The position numbers were made by a program, and so were the translations under genes. This document shows, piece after piece, positions 42,494 to 54,389 of a stretch of 64,000 bases of DNA. This DNA is from Cyrtodaria siliqua (Eukaryota; Mollusca; Bivalvia; Adapedonta; Hiatellidae). Location of the stretch: assembly GCA_037043455.1 (NCBI GenBank), contig JAWPHD010010986.1:23875-87874 (forward strand), written 5' to 3'. Numbering within the stretch: the first letter of the stretch is position 1; each line of letters starts with the position of its first letter. Under the pieces are notes generated by a model. That model saw nothing but the letters and a program-made list of their open reading frames with translations, did not search any database and was not told the origin of the DNA.

Positions 42494-43713
42494 CTTGTAT
42501 TATATATATATAAATATTTAAAGGTTGATCTGCATCTGCTTTTTTATTTATTAGTATCGTTATACCTTCACTGCCGTTTTCTATTTTTCTTCCACTGCCG
42601 TGTAATAAATTGTCATCACATGTTCTATGGTCAAGCCACAAAGCATATGATTTTGTCAGATAAGTCTCAAGAGAAACATTGGTAAAGTGTAAGTCCCTCG
42701 CTACTATTTCTGTCTCTTTGTTTCTTTTTGATGTCAAGGCAAAGTATTTGTTGATTTCATCCCAATGTTGATATGCCTTCATGCCCTGACTATACAACTG
42801 ATTTGGTACGCCTTCTATTGTCATTTCAACGTTTTCAATCGTTGGGTTGTAAAAGGATTCCGTGTCTGTTCTTTCTGGGTCTTCAAACAGCATTAGAATA
42901 CCTTTCATGCTCCGTGCTGGTACATTAATGTTGATGTTCCAAAGGGTTTTAGATTTGTTTGCTATTATTTTTTCTATGTCGCAAGATACGATCATACATA
43001 AATGACATCTTATCATTGGTTTGCTGTCTTATTTGTCTGGCTAATTCATCATCACTAACCGTATCAAATTCCAAGCAGATATTTTTTATTTTATAAGATG
43101 CATCAGCATCTCTGCTTTTGATAACTTTGTTATAATCGTTAAACGTTAATTCATATTCTAACCTATCACCAAGCCCCGCTTGATAAAATGGCATATGACT
43201 TTCTAACATTTCAAAGTCCAGTGGAATACAAAATCTATTTCCATAAGCTGCTGCTACAGCTTCATCTTCGGTGTCTGAGGATTTATCTCCCGCACCAACT
43301 CTATGTTTTAACATGTTTGCTTTACCAATACCTTGGTAAGCTATGTTTACTCGTTCAGTAGGGCTTTTCCATAAATCTACATAACAATGATATATATCAC
43401 TGTCATCTATTGACATGACTTCGTTGCCACTTATTCTTATTGTCATTTTTTTCACAATTGTTCTACCCAGATTCTGGAATAGAGTAGCGTTGGCGTCTGT
43501 TCTGCTTTTAAGTTCTATTTCAAAGGCAAGACGAGTAGTACGAGGAACTATCACATCATTAGTACTTAGATTGGGAAATCTCACAAGCAGTTGCTGGTTT
43601 TGGTCTATTGTTGAGGGATTATTAGTTATTACTACACTTGTGCGGATGCCTTTGGCACCATGAGGCTCTCTTAGTTTTCTATGAGGGTTAAGTTTGTTTC
43701 CGTATGCCGACAT
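42444..43713 (-). pseudogene. Major capsid protein (hexon-like double jelly-roll), one frameshift
   Basis: ATG 43713 opens MSAYGNKLNPHRKLREPHGA. Typical strands and loops follow: LLVRFPNLSTNDVIVPRTTR, IRISGNEVMSIDDSDIYHCY and DLWKSPTERVNIAYQG. A shift of one base in an A-run near 42970 is the only lesion. After it come NININVPARSMKGILMLFED, VEMTIEGVPNQLYSQGMKAY and RKIENGSEGI, ending in a conserved DAQINFEDGRF. Length (~420 codons) is normal for this family. It forms the capsid shell and is followed by the packaging ATPase, the usual Polinton order. Confidence 0.88.
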
Positions 43714-43761
43714 TGTTTTTTATTTTTTAAATATATTTTTTAAAATTAAATAAAATAAACA

Positions 43762-43965
43762 ATGGCTGAAGGAGGATTTGATTTTGACAATCCTACGTAC
43801 GATCCAGATGATTATGATGAATATTTACCAATGGTGCCTGATGAGCCTGTTCTAAGAAGTCTTCTTAATCAAAGCGACCATATTGCTGAACTTAGGGGAG
43901 AGCTGGCAGAAGCCACACTTAAAATATACAAAACAAAATCTTGTAAAATCCTTTTATAATGAAAT
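43762..43965 (+). pseudogene. 5' fragment of conserved Polinton protein, cut by inserted repeat
   Basis: MAEGGFDFDNPTYDPDDYDE opens an acidic N-terminus, followed by ELRGELAEATL. A 1-nt shift near 43925 puts the next segment (TKQNLVKSFYNEIE) in another frame; then the bivalve repeat begins at about 43966 and the rest of the gene is absent. It diverges from the capsid gene across a 48-base spacer. Unnamed protein found beside capsid genes in Polintons. Confidence 0.6.
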
Positions 43966-46541
43966 AGAACAAGAGGCCCAAGAGGGCCTGTGGACGCTCT
44001 ACTGGCTAAAACAGCTCTTATAGATTTAGATAGATATAGCTAGATATAGCTCTCTTCTCCTATAGATTTAACAAAGAAAAATACAATATAGCATTTTTCA
44101 ACAAATCAAGGGCCATAACTCTGTTATTACTAACAAGATCTAGCTAGTTTTCACAATTGTCCAAGATTTCATTGATATACCGCGCTTGGCACAACTAGAC
44201 ATCATACTGAAGCTTCCTGCCAAATTTCGTAGAAATCCAACAAGCCGTTTAAGGAGTAGCGCCGACAAGAAATTTAAAATAAAAATGTCAAAGGGCCATA
44301 ACTCCGTCAAAAATCAGCGAACTGGAACAAAAGCGTGATATGCACAACTAGACATCTTACCGATGCTTCCTGCCAAGTTTCGTCGAAATTCAACAAGGCT
44401 TTTAGGATCAGTAGCGCCGACAAGAAATTTTAAAGTAAGTGTCAAGTAATTAAAAAGATAATAAAAATATTTTTATAAAAAAAATGAATTCAAATCAATC
44501 AAAAAAAAAATTAAAAAAAAAAAATTTAAAAAAAAATTACAAAATTAAAAAAAAATTAAACAATTAAAAAAAATAAATAAAATAAAAATAAAATAAAATA
44601 AAAAAAATAAAAAAAAATAAAAAAAAAGCTTTTGCCTATACAAGCCTAATTAAAACTGACCCGGGTGGGGCCAAATATGACCAATAGGTCACCATTTGAA
44701 CAAACTTGGTAGAAGACCATAAGCTTATAGCAAATGCAAAATATTAAACCTCTGGCTCTTGCAGTTTCAGAGAAGAAGATTTTTTAAGTTTTTCCCTATA
44801 CATGTCTATGTAAAACATGTGACCCTTGGGGCGGGGCCAAATGTGACCGGAGGGTCACAATTTGAACAAACTTGGTAAAGGACCATAAGCTTATAGCAAA
44901 TGCAAGATATTAAACCTTAAGCTGTTGCAGTTCCAGAGAAGAAGATTTGTTTCAGTTTTTCCCTATACAAGCATTTATATAAAACTGTGACCCCGGGGCG
45001 GGGCAAGATGTGACACCAGGGTCACCATTTGAACAAACTTGGTAAAGGACCATAAGCTTATAATAAATGTTTAATATCAAACCTCTGGCTCTTGTAGTTT
45101 CCGAGAAGAAGATTTTTAAAAAAAAAGATCCTATATAAGTCTATGTAAAACTGTGACCCTTGGGGCGGGGACAAATTTGACCCCAGGGTCAGCATTTGAA
45201 CAAACTTAGTAGAGGACCATAAGCTGATGCTACATGTAATACATGAGAGCTCTGTGCCATGTGGTTCCAGAGAAGAAGATTTTTTTCATTTTTGCCTATA
45301 CAAGCCTATGTAAAACTGTGACCCCCGGGGTGCGGCCAAATGTGACCCCTGGGTCACCATTTGAACAAACTTGGTAGAGGACCACAAGCTTATAGCAAAT
45401 GCAAAATATTAAACCTCTGGCTCTTGCAGTTTCAGAGAAGAAGATTTTTTAAGTTTTTCCCTATACATGTCTATGTAAAACATGTGACCCTTGGGGCGGT
45501 GCCAAGTGTGACCCGAGGGTCACCATTTGAACAAACTTGGTAAAGGACCATAAGCTTATAGTAAATGCAAAATATCAAACCTCCGGCTGTTGTAGTTTCC
45601 GAGAAGAAGATTTTTTTTTTAAAAATCCTATATAAGTCTATGTAAAATTGTGACCCCCGGGGTGGAGACAAATTTGAACCCAGGGTCACCATTTGAACAA
45701 ACTTAGCAGAGGACCATAAGCTGATGCTACATGTAATACATGAGAGCTCTGCGCCTTGTGGTTTCAGAGAAGAAGATTTTTTAAAGTTTTTTCCTATATG
45801 TCTATATGAAAAACATGCAAAACCTCAATATACAAATTTTGGACCCCCGGGGCACGGCCATTTTTGACCCCGGGGACTTTATTTGAACAAACTTGATAGT
45901 CTAGGCGTTGGCGATCATTTTATAAGAAAAATTGTTGAAATCTGTCCAGCGGTTCTGGAGAAGAAGATTTTTTAAGGTTTCGATTATATATGGTAATGGC
46001 AGCCATCTTGGATGTAGCGTTGACCTAATTTTAACAAATCTAAAATGCATTCATCTAAGGATCATCCACGTGAAGTTTGGTCAAAATTAGCCAAGCGGTT
46101 TCTGAGGAGAAGTCGTTTGAAGAAAAGTTAACGGACGACAGACAGACGACAGACGACAGACGACAGACAGACAGACGACGGACGACGGACAACACAGCAT
46201 CCCATAAGCTCTGCTGGCCCTTGGCCAGTAGAGCTAAAAATGTCAAAGGGCCATAACTCCCGTCAAAAATCAGCGAACTGGAACAAAAGCGTGAAATGCA
46301 CAACTAGACATCTTACCGATGCTTCCTGCCAAGTTTTGTCGAAATTCAACAAGGCATATAGGATGAGTAGCGCCGACAAGAAATTTTAAAGTAAGTGTCA
46401 AGTAATTAAAAAGATAATGAAAAAATTCAAAAAAAACAATAATTCAAATCAATCAATAAAAAAAAAAAAAAAAAAAAAATGAAAAAAATCAAAATAAAAA
46501 TTGAAAAAAAAAAAAAATATAAAAAAAAAAAAAAAAATAAT

Positions 46542-46572
<31 letters not shown>

Positions 46573-46996
46573 TTTAAAAAAAAAAAATAAAAAAAAAAAA
46601 ATCAAATAAAAAAAAAAAAAAATTAAAAAGAAATTAAAAAAATTTTACCCCCGGGGCGCGTCCAAATTTGACACCAGGGTCACCATTTGAACACACTTGG
46701 TAGAGGACCATAAGCTGATGCTACATGTAATACATGAGAGCTCTGTGCCATGTGGTTCCAGAGAAGAATTTTTTTTTCAGTTTTTGCATATACAAGCCTA
46801 AGTAAAACTGTGACCCCCAGGGTGGGGCCAAATGTTACCAATGGGTCACCATTTGAACAAACTTGGTAGAAGACCATAAGCTTATAGCAAATGCAAAATA
46901 TTAAACCTCTGGCTCCTGCAGTTTCAGAGAAGAAGATTTTTTAAGTTTTTCCTATACATGTCTATGTAAAACATGTGACCCTTGGGGCGGGGTCAT
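43966..46996 (+). mobile_element. Bivalve AAGAGGCCC/AGGGCCATAACTC repeat inserted in Polinton 2
   Basis: Starts CAAGAGGCCCAAGAGGGCCT, a motif also at 55589-55610. It contains (a) AAGGGCCATAACTC units at 44108-44440 and 46236-46400, (b) about seven units of a ~170-bp tandem repeat at 44640-45840 and 46640-46990 with the core ACCATAAGCTTATAGCAAAT and AGAGAAGAAGATTTTT, (c) two A/T homopolymer-rich tracts at 44455-44630 and 46430-46640, and (d) a GACAGACGAC microsatellite at 46132-46190. No coding frame is supported. Its right edge falls in a repeat unit at about 46996, so part may have been lost together with Polinton sequence. Confidence 0.75.
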
Positions 46997-47347
46997 TGCT
47001 ATTCTTCTGACTTGGTAATAGACATGAAATCGAAATAACGAACCAACCAGGGTATCAGCTTTTAGATGGTTGTTAAAACCAATGCCACATCCAGCTGTCG
47101 CACACCAAATAGCAAAATTCAACTGATTCTGCCAAAATAACATCCAATCTGTTCCCCAGCGTTGGACTATAGCATCTGATTTAACGTATGGGAGTTTTTA
47201 TTTTTCAAAGACATTGGAAAATGATGCTTTAAAGCATTTACCGTCTGATGTAATGACTATGTTTTGATTTATTATATCTATCACTTTCTTGCTAAAAGTA
47301 TTTGAATAGTGAGCATCCGGGTTATATTTGAATTCTTTAGAAATCAT
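46997..47347 (-). pseudogene. Conserved Polinton protein, N-terminal part, truncated by insertion
   Basis: ATG 47347 starts MISKEFKYNPDAHYSNTF. A TAA at 47198-47200 interrupts; the same frame continues WGTDWMLFWQNQLNFAIWCA, CGIGFNNHL and FRFHVYYQVRRI, then hits the repeat at 46997. The RFHVYYQVRRI segment is a strongly conserved mark of one Polinton protein family seen across invertebrates, with no experimentally proven role known to me. Full-length relatives are longer, so the C-terminus was deleted. Confidence 0.65.
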
Positions 47348-47446
47348 TTTATTTGTGTTGTTATATATATATATTAAAAACAATATTTCATACAATTTCA
47401 AACATAGACAACTCTATTAATTTACAACAGTATATCGATAATAGAG

Positions 47447-47999
47447 ATGAAAAGTTTTACATACACTATCAGTTGGAAAAATATTAATGGTGAAATCGTA
47501 AAGACAAGAAACCCAGATAAAATAAAACCTTTACCAGGTGGACTCTATAACTTTCAAGACTTGGTAGAAGATTTTAAATTGCTAAATGAAAATATTATCC
47601 TGGACAGTATTGTCCAAATTGGTGCAGCCATTATACATACGCCAATAGAGACACGAATGTCAAGCGGTCTTTCAAAAATGCTGGGATTCAAGGACAGAAA
47701 ATGGTTGAAAGGTACTAATATAGGAGATTACCCAATTGATTTAGCTCCTTATAAACAGCTATATGTTCATCTGAAACAAGTTAATACGAGTAGAAATTAT
47801 TTCAATGGTGCACCAAGCAGGTGTTGTGCCTGTAGTAAATAAGCAGTTTGGAGATATAGTATATACAAGTTTTTATCCTGAATATCACTGTCTTATGAAT
47901 GGTGCAATTACTGAATTGAAAATAGAAGTCAGAGATGAGTATGGCAACAAATTAAATAATCACGGTTTGCCTATGAGTTGTGTTTTAGAAATTATTTAA
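47447..47999 (+). pseudogene. Probable penton-like minor capsid protein, frameshifted
   Basis: The first frame (47447-47842) has SFTYTISWKNINGEI, LPGGLYNFQDLVEDF, SSGLSKMLGFKD and QLYVHLKQVNTSRNYFNG. A small deletion near 47815-47825 changes frame, after which GVVPVVNKQFGDIVY and VRDEYGNKLNNHGLPMS run to TAA at 47997. The beta-rich end with a DNHG-like motif is typical of the single jelly-roll minor capsid (penton) or a related base protein in Polintons and adintoviruses. Family assignment is by motif resemblance. It lies next to other structural genes. Confidence 0.55.
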
Positions 48000-48024
48000 A
48001 AAATATATTTTTATAAAAAAAACA

Positions 48025-48540
48025 ATGAGTATATTTGGACCAACAAGACCTAAAAAAACAGAAGACTTAGAGGCTTTGATAAATGATGTTCAAAATTTAT
48101 ATAGGCGAATTGTGCCTTTTGTTGACCAGTTTAATCATTTGAGAGATAGAGTTGATAATCTTAAATATGGGATTATAACAATATTTGCGGAGGCTAAGGG
48201 CCAACTTGTGTTGAATAGAATACTCTCATTTGGTAATGGTGGAGCAGAATCAAATGTGGGGCATGTAATGACACGCCGTGGACTGATTATGGGAATAGGT
48301 TGAGGATGTGAACGATTAGTTGGTGACGTATCTGTAATAGTTTCTGTCAATGGTGTTGAACAACCAAATTATGGCATAACGCTTCACATCATCCCACGTA
48401 ATCATGATAGCTTTGATAAACCTTTAGAGATTGGTGCTGGTTCTGTTGTTAACTTTGTATGCAAGATTGCCAACGCTACCGCTGTAAATACGGTGGCATC
48501 ATTATTAATTGAAATAATTTATTTTTTTATTAATAAATAA
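48025..48540 (+). pseudogene. 171-codon protein with N-terminal coiled coil and beta-rich head, one TGA
   Basis: MSIFGPTRPKKTEDLEALIN, then a coiled coil (residues 20-65), a glycine-rich hinge (SFGNGGAESNVG), a TGA at codon 93 (48301-48303), and a beta-rich half (VSVIVSVNGVEQPNYGITLH, FVCKIANATAV) to TAA at 48538. A coiled stalk plus beta head recalls trimeric fibre-like proteins, but that is inference. Apart from the TGA the frame is intact. It starts 25 bases after the preceding gene and ends 4 bases before the next. Confidence 0.55.
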
Positions 48541-48544
48541 AAAA

Positions 48545-49123
48545 ATGAAGCAACCGACAGCACCAAGTTTATATCCTGAGTTGCCAGTGGAAGACGGACA
48601 AAATTATAGATTACAAAAGATTTCAGAAATAGAAAAAAAGTTAATTACAGAACGAGATATACGTCAGTCACTTTATAAAAAATATAAACGTGGTATTAAT
48701 ATTACAGATGGAATTGACACTACCTTAATATCTGCAGGTGTTATTATGGCTGGGATTGGATTTGTTGTTCCAGTTGTGTTACCTTTAGAAATAGCAGCAA
48801 TAATATGTGGAGCTACAGGTGTTTGTATTAATTTTATCAGACGCAAGCTTAATGCAAAAGCTCAAAAACATCATGAAATAAAAACTTTGGCGGAGGCTAA
48901 GTTAAATAGTATAAAGCAGTTAATATCAAAAGCGTTGAGTGATGCACAAATATCTGAGCAAGAGTTTAAGTTGATTTTAGATGAACTGGAAAGATACTAT
49001 AATTTGAAACAGGATATCAAACAAAAGAAACTTGAAATTAGTGCAGTTCAAAAAAAGGAACTAGTAGAGCAGGGAAGAAAGGAAGCAATGGCAACCTTAC
49101 AAAAAAGTCTAAAAAGTGTGTGA
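48545..49123 (+). CDS. 192-aa protein with central membrane segments and coiled-coil end
   Basis: Proline-rich start (MKQPTAPSLYPELPVEDGQN), charged helix, hydrophobic segment at residues 60-95 (LISAGVIMAGIGFVVPVVLP and IAAIICGATGVCINFI), then a basic to acidic coiled coil (LNSIKQLISKALSDAQ) to the end. The layout parallels 19697-20128 of Polinton 1 and suggests a shared membrane-associated protein type. Intact; ATG 48545 follows the previous stop by 4 bases. It is the last gene before the right TIR. Confidence 0.6.
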   Translation: MKQPTAPSLYPELPVEDGQNYRLQKISEIEKKLITERDIRQSLYKKYKRGINITDGIDTTLISAGVIMAGIGFVVPVVLPLEIAAIICGATGVCINFIRRKLNAKAQKHHEIKTLAEAKLNSIKQLISKALSDAQISEQEFKLILDELERYYNLKQDIKQKKLEISAVQKKELVEQGRKEAMATLQKSLKSV

Positions 49124-49171
49124 TTTATTGTTTAAGTAGTGTGTTTGAGTATGATCCACCACCTTTGTATT

Positions 49172-49395
49172 CAACCTAAGTTTTAATGTTTAACCTCTAT
49201 TTTGTAATAAAATTTAAACATCCAAATTTAAAACATTTTCACAATTCAATCTTAAAATCTTGGGTTATTTAGCGCCTGTAACATGCTAAATAACCAGTTA
49301 AATCGACTTAATTTTCAGTAAACTGAAAATTTGTGTGTGGTGACTTTAGATTATTTGGGGTAATTTGGTTTTGGTCCAGAACACCCATAATACAT
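49172..49395 (-). repeat. Right terminal inverted repeat of Polinton 2
   Basis: Reverse complement of 33957-34181 with only a few differences (for example one G/A change and a one- or two-base difference at the inner end), implying recent insertion or gene conversion. Followed by ATATAT. Confidence 0.9.
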
Positions 49396-50560
49396 ATATA
49401 TATCTATTTTCTGTATAAGTTCGTTTATGATTTAAATTTATTATTACAAAAATGTTTCGTCTTTTTTCAGTGTTCTCAGTAAATGAAACTGACATCCTCA
49501 ACACTTTATTGATGTCATAAATCAACATCACAGTTTATAATTTTTGTGGTCCGCTCTATTGGCAAATCCTTTACTCAAAGGTAGGATTTTTGTTTCATTT
49601 ACTCGCATCGGCTTGTTTGTGAAAAGGAACACATGCCTACAATATTGTGAATGATTTCACTGTAATCGACGCCAGCAGTTAAATAATGTTTCGTTAACAG
49701 ACAAATCCTTCACTCGATGGTAGACATGTTGTTTTTCCCTCACATCTGTCATTCTTGAAAATAACAAAAATGTTTCCATAGAATCGAGTCAGCAGTTAAA
49801 ACATAACTATATTTTATACAATTTGTATGTAAGATTTAAAGCCGCTGTCCCACCAACAAAACTGGCAAATTATACACCGTTGCAAAATCTGCTTCCGATT
49901 AATCGAATAGACCTGCACGTAAATTATGTAACTTAATACATATATGTTGCTTAGCTGAACTATAACTGCAATATAAATGCCTTAACCATCACCCTCTTGT
50001 TATCGTTGCCAAAGAGTTGAACTTATTTCACGCAATTTCAATTATGGTTTTAACTTAAGTACCAGTGAATAAAGCTAGATGTGTAATCGGCGTATATGTA
50101 ATTTTATGACCTGAACACATTAATAGATTTATGAATGGTTTCGTAGTGAATTCTGGGGGTTAAGTTTCTTAGGATTTTTGTAGAGAAAATGTTCACTGCT
50201 ATTTTACAATGTTCGGAGCAAATAACTTTATTGATGTCGTAAGTCAGCGTCATAGTTTGTGGTGATCGATCATAAAAAGAATCACCCACCTACCATTTCA
50301 TGAAGGATTTCTCTATTATCAATCCTAGCAGATACATATTGTCGACGTCATTTATACGTTTCAACACTTATGTTTCATCACCTACAATCTCATGAAAGGT
50401 TTCCTTTTGAAAATAACCACACCCCTACTGTCTCACTAAGGATTTCCTCACTCAGTAATAGACATATTGTTTATATTTTATTACTTGTATCCACTTGCTC
50501 GTGAAAAATACTCACAATACCTGTGCGTTTTACACCCCCACCCACCCCTACAAATATTTT
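49396..50560 (+). repeat. Degenerate host tandem array, right of Polinton 2
   Basis: Continues the array at 33048-33956: CTCAACACTTTATTGATGTC, TTTTTGTGGTCCGC, CTTGTTTGTGAAAAGGAAC, ATGCCTACAAT, AGCAGTTAAATAAT, and later decayed units with CACTCGATGG and TTTCTCTATTATC. No gene. Confidence 0.6.
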
Positions 50561-51109
50561 TTTATAAAAAAATCTAAACAGCATCATGATATTATATTTC
50601 CAGGTCTCAAATGAGGACGCTGCATATATGAAGCAGGATGTTTATGCCAGGAAGGATCATAGGATTTCATGGTTGCTCTGGTCGCGAAGTTGAACTCGCT
50701 GAACAGATGTTGTTGTGTTGGAATTTAATTAAATGATGTCACAAAGAAATAAATGTATCATATATTTCAGTGAAATCCTCCATTTGGTTTTGTCGTCATT
50801 TTATTCACATTTGCGGCTATGCATTTCATATATCACCTCACTGTCGACGACAAGTCATGTAAATCGGCCGTGATAGCGGACACTATTTTTGTATACATAA
50901 AAAAATAGTCCGGTTAATGTAAAAACTCGGGATTGCGCAGTCGCAAAATAAATCATTGAAAGAAGTGCACAGTTAGTTATTTCGTTTTCACTGAGTTAGT
51001 TATTATACTTAGCGATACCGAATATTCTTTCACTGATAAATCCGGATCTTTCATCAATAAAAATGTAATAAACATTTATTTCTATGTTCATTGATTGAAG
51101 AAGTAGGTA
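50561..51109. other. Intergenic sequence, nothing recognised
   Basis: No coding frame, RNA gene or repeat family was identified in this stretch. Confidence 0.35.
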
Positions 51110-51327
51110 TTAAATCGAACAGGAAATGAGCATTCACAAAACACAGTCTACCAAAAACACGTATTCAAAACAAACATAAAATACAGGAATAAATTGAAGC
51201 AAAGTATGCAAAGCCACAAACATAAAAGGGTTGACAGTTTGTGTACCGCCTTGGAACGGTCAATGGTAACAAACCCGCTGTAGCTAGGGACCAACACCCA
51301 AGTTTTAGGACCCAATCTAGACACGCC
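51110..51327 (+). mobile_element. Dispersed 57-bp/Naiad-end element, left part
   Basis: AAATCGAACAGGAAATGAGC, a single 57-bp-type unit, AGCAAAGTATGCAAAGCCAC (matches 3150-3170), GTACCGCCTTGGAACGGTCA and CCAAGTTTTAGGACCC. It is interrupted at 51328; the end block (CTACTGCCATCCCAGTTAAACGGGA) reappears at 54981-55005. Confidence 0.7.
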
Positions 51328-51385
51328 GGACAAAAGCACCAACATTTCCGCAAATGTGTCTTTTATATTTCTCCATATTTTTAAA

Positions 51386-52700
51386 CGGGTCCCTAAAGGT
51401 TTGTGAATCCCTAAATGTATTTTTTGGGATCAAAAAATTAAAAAAAAACTGCGTATTTCTGGAATAATTCAATAAAAAATATTTTAAATATTTATTCATT
51501 ATTTTATTTACCCATTTAAGTGTAATACAGACATAAAGGATAAATATAGGTCTTTTGGCAAATAATATGGAAAGAATAGTAAAAATACACACTAAAACTG
51601 CACATTTCTGGAATAGTTCAATAAAACATATTTCTTTAGCATATCCTTTATTTTCTTTTACCATATTCGGTATAAAAATATTTCATACATTTCATCTTAT
51701 TTTTAAAAGGGTCCCCAAAGATTCGTGAATCCATAAATGTATTTGTTGGGGGGAGGTGGTGGGGGTGGGTGGTTGGAGAGGTCAACATATTGGAAAAACA
51801 ACTAAAACTGTTGATTTCTGGAATAATTTTAGATACTATTCATTATTTTATTTACCCATTTAAGTGTAATGATTTATTTGTATGTAATAATAAATAAATA
51901 AAAGAATACATATGGGTATTTTGGCAAAAAATATGAAAAATACAGTAAAAAAAGCAAAAAACCTACTAATTTCTGGAATAGTTCAATAAACAATTGTTTC
52001 TTTAACGTATCTCTTATTTTCTTTTATTATTTTAGGTATAATACTATTTTATACATTTCGGCTTATTTTTAAAAGGGTCCACAAAGGTTCGTGAATCTCT
52101 AAATGTATTTCTTTTTTCGATCAAACATTGGAAAAATAACTAAAACTGCTGATTTCTGAAATAATTTAATAAAAATATATTTTAAATGCTTATTAATTAT
52201 TTTATTTACCCATTTAAGTATATTGATATATGTCAAAGAAATAATAAATAAATGAAGGGATAAATATATGGGTCTTTTGAAATAATTTGGAAAAAAGAGT
52301 AAAAATGAAATACTAACTCTGCTGATTTCTGGAATAGTTCCATAAAAATATGTTTAAGCTTATCGCTTATTTTCATTTACCGTAATAGATATAACGATCT
52401 TTTATAAATTTCGTCTTGTTTTTAAAACGGTCCCCAAAGGTTCGTGAATCCCTAAATGTATTTATTAGGGTAAAACAATAACTAAAAATGTTGATTTCTG
52501 TAATAAACATATACTTCAAATGTTATTTATTATTATGAAATATCAGAATATCCTAATTTTCTATGTCACACTCGGTGTAATTATATCGTTCATATAATAA
52601 ATTAATTAAATCAATCAATCAAATTCAATCAATCACTCAATAAATGGATACTTGTGGGCATTTTGCAAAGAACTAAAATTGCTGATTTCTGCAATAATTC
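51386..52700 (+). repeat. Tandem repeat, ~320-370-bp unit, about four copies
   Basis: The marker GGTCCCCAAAGGTTCGTGAATC and variants recurs at about 51386, 51708, 52075 and 52430. Each unit also has CTGATTTCTGGAATA-like and TTATTTACCCATTTAAGT-like blocks. One unit carries a G-rich patch (GGGGGGAGGTGGTGGGGGTGG, 51748-51768). AT-rich and non-coding. Confidence 0.8.
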
Positions 52701-52789
52701 AATAAAACCTATTTGTATTAGTTTCCGTTATGACTGTGTTATAAGAAGGGCAAGTTAGATAATTTTATAAGCCATCTTGGGTAAGGTTT

Positions 52790-54330
52790 TGCGAGTAACA
52801 TGACAGGTGTGTCCTGTACATGTATAGGTGTGTGTATATTGAAACCTGCTACACTACATGTTCTGTACAAATATATAGGAGTGGTCTTACGTGTAACATG
52901 ACAGGTATTGCCTGAATCTGTGTTGGAATGGGTAATTTGAAGCCCACTACTCTAGGTTCTTTACAATGGTGGGTGTGTACTTACTTGTAACATTACAGTT
53001 ATTGCTTTATCTGTATGAGTGTGAGCTACTTGAAGCCTTTTCATTCTATATGTTTCTCTTTACAATATGTGGGTATGGTCTTACGTGTAAAATTACATGT
53101 ATGGCCTGTACGTGTATCAGTGTGAACCACTTGAAGCCTTCTGACTCTATATGTTCATCTGTACAATATGTGGGTGTAGCTTATGTTATGGCCTTTATCG
53201 TTTTGAGAGAGAATAGCTTAAAGACTTCTGACACTATGTGGTTGTGGACTTAAGTGTCAGATGACAAGTATGGATTACATTTGTATGAGTGTTGGTGGCT
53301 TTAATCTCAATGTATCAATGTTCTGTACAATATGTTATGTACAGTATAGGCTACTTGAAGATGTCTGAAGCTATGTTCTGTGCAATATATGGGTGTATAC
53401 TTATGTGTAAATTGACATGTATGGCCTATATTTGTATCAGTGTTGACTACTTGAAGCATTCTGACTCTATGTTCGATACAATACTTGGGTGTGGGTTTAC
53501 ATGTAACCTGACAGGACTGGCACGTATGGTCGCGATCTTACATGTAAAATGACAGGAAAGGCCTGTATTTGTATGAGTGTGGGCAACTTGAAGCCTTTTG
53601 TATCTACAAGTATGTTCTTTACAATACGTGGGTATGTACTTAACTGCAACACGACTAAAATGACATTTATCTGTATGAGTGTATGTAGGTTGAGCCCGCT
53701 TGCTCTTGGTTCTGTACACTATGTGAGTGTGTACTTAAGTGTAACATAACAGGTATGGTCTGTATCATTTTGGGAGTGGGCAGCTTGAAACCTTCTGCAT
53801 CTTTGTTCCGGACAATATGTGGCTCTATACTTACGTGTAACATGACAGGTGTGACCTGTATCTGTATGAATGTGGCTAGCTTAAAGCCTTCTGCATCTAT
53901 GTTCTTTATATGTGTTAACATGACATGTATGGCGTTTATCTGTTTGGCTGTTTGAAACTTGAAGCCCAATGTCACTTTAATTCGTACAATATGTGAGTAT
54001 ATGCATATGTGTTAACTGATATTTATGGCCCATATCTGTTTGAGTTAGGGCAACTTGAAGCTCACTGTCACTTTGTTCCTTTGAACAATATATGGGTATA
54101 TACTTTCTTGTAAAAGGACAGGTATGTCCAATATTTGAAGGAGTGTGGGTAACGTGATGCACATATGAATTTGAGCCACCTTCCTCTATGTTCTGAGAAC
54201 TCTTACGTGTTACATAAGTATGGCCTGTATGAGTCTGTATGGGTGTGGGCAACTTGAAGCCAACTGCCCTATGTTCTGTAAATATGTGGGTGAATACTTG
54301 CATCACAGGTGTATCATAATGCAATCTGAA
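52790..54330 (+). repeat. Tandem repeat, ~95-100-bp unit, about 15 copies
   Basis: Recurring order: TAACATGACAGGTATG, CCTGTATCTGTATGAGTGTG, AACTTGAAGCC, then ATGTTCTGTACAATATGTGG. Units vary by 10-30%. Frames of 60-115 codons on both strands are by-products of the period. Confidence 0.88.
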
Positions 54331-54389
54331 AGAATGACATATACTATGTTAAATAGGAGTCTTAACTTAACAAAAAACAACAACATATA

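Larger units (their letters stand above)
33957..49395. mobile_element. Polinton/Maverick element 2 (15.4 kb)
   Basis: Bounded by ~224-bp inverted repeats that differ at only a few bases and by ATATAT on both sides (33951-33956, 49396-49401), although the AT-rich context makes the duplication ambiguous by a base or two. Hallmark genes: protein-primed DNA polymerase, integrase, packaging ATPase, major capsid protein and a probable penton-like protein. Most genes carry one to three lesions, far fewer than in Polinton 1. A 3-kb bivalve repeat sits at 43966-46996. I find no protease, PLA2-like or VLTF3-like gene. Confidence 0.95.

Noticed and set aside
52966..54324. Frames of 60-115 aa rich in Cys/Thr or His/Thr
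   Set aside because: They run through the ~98-bp array on both strands and change with each unit indel.
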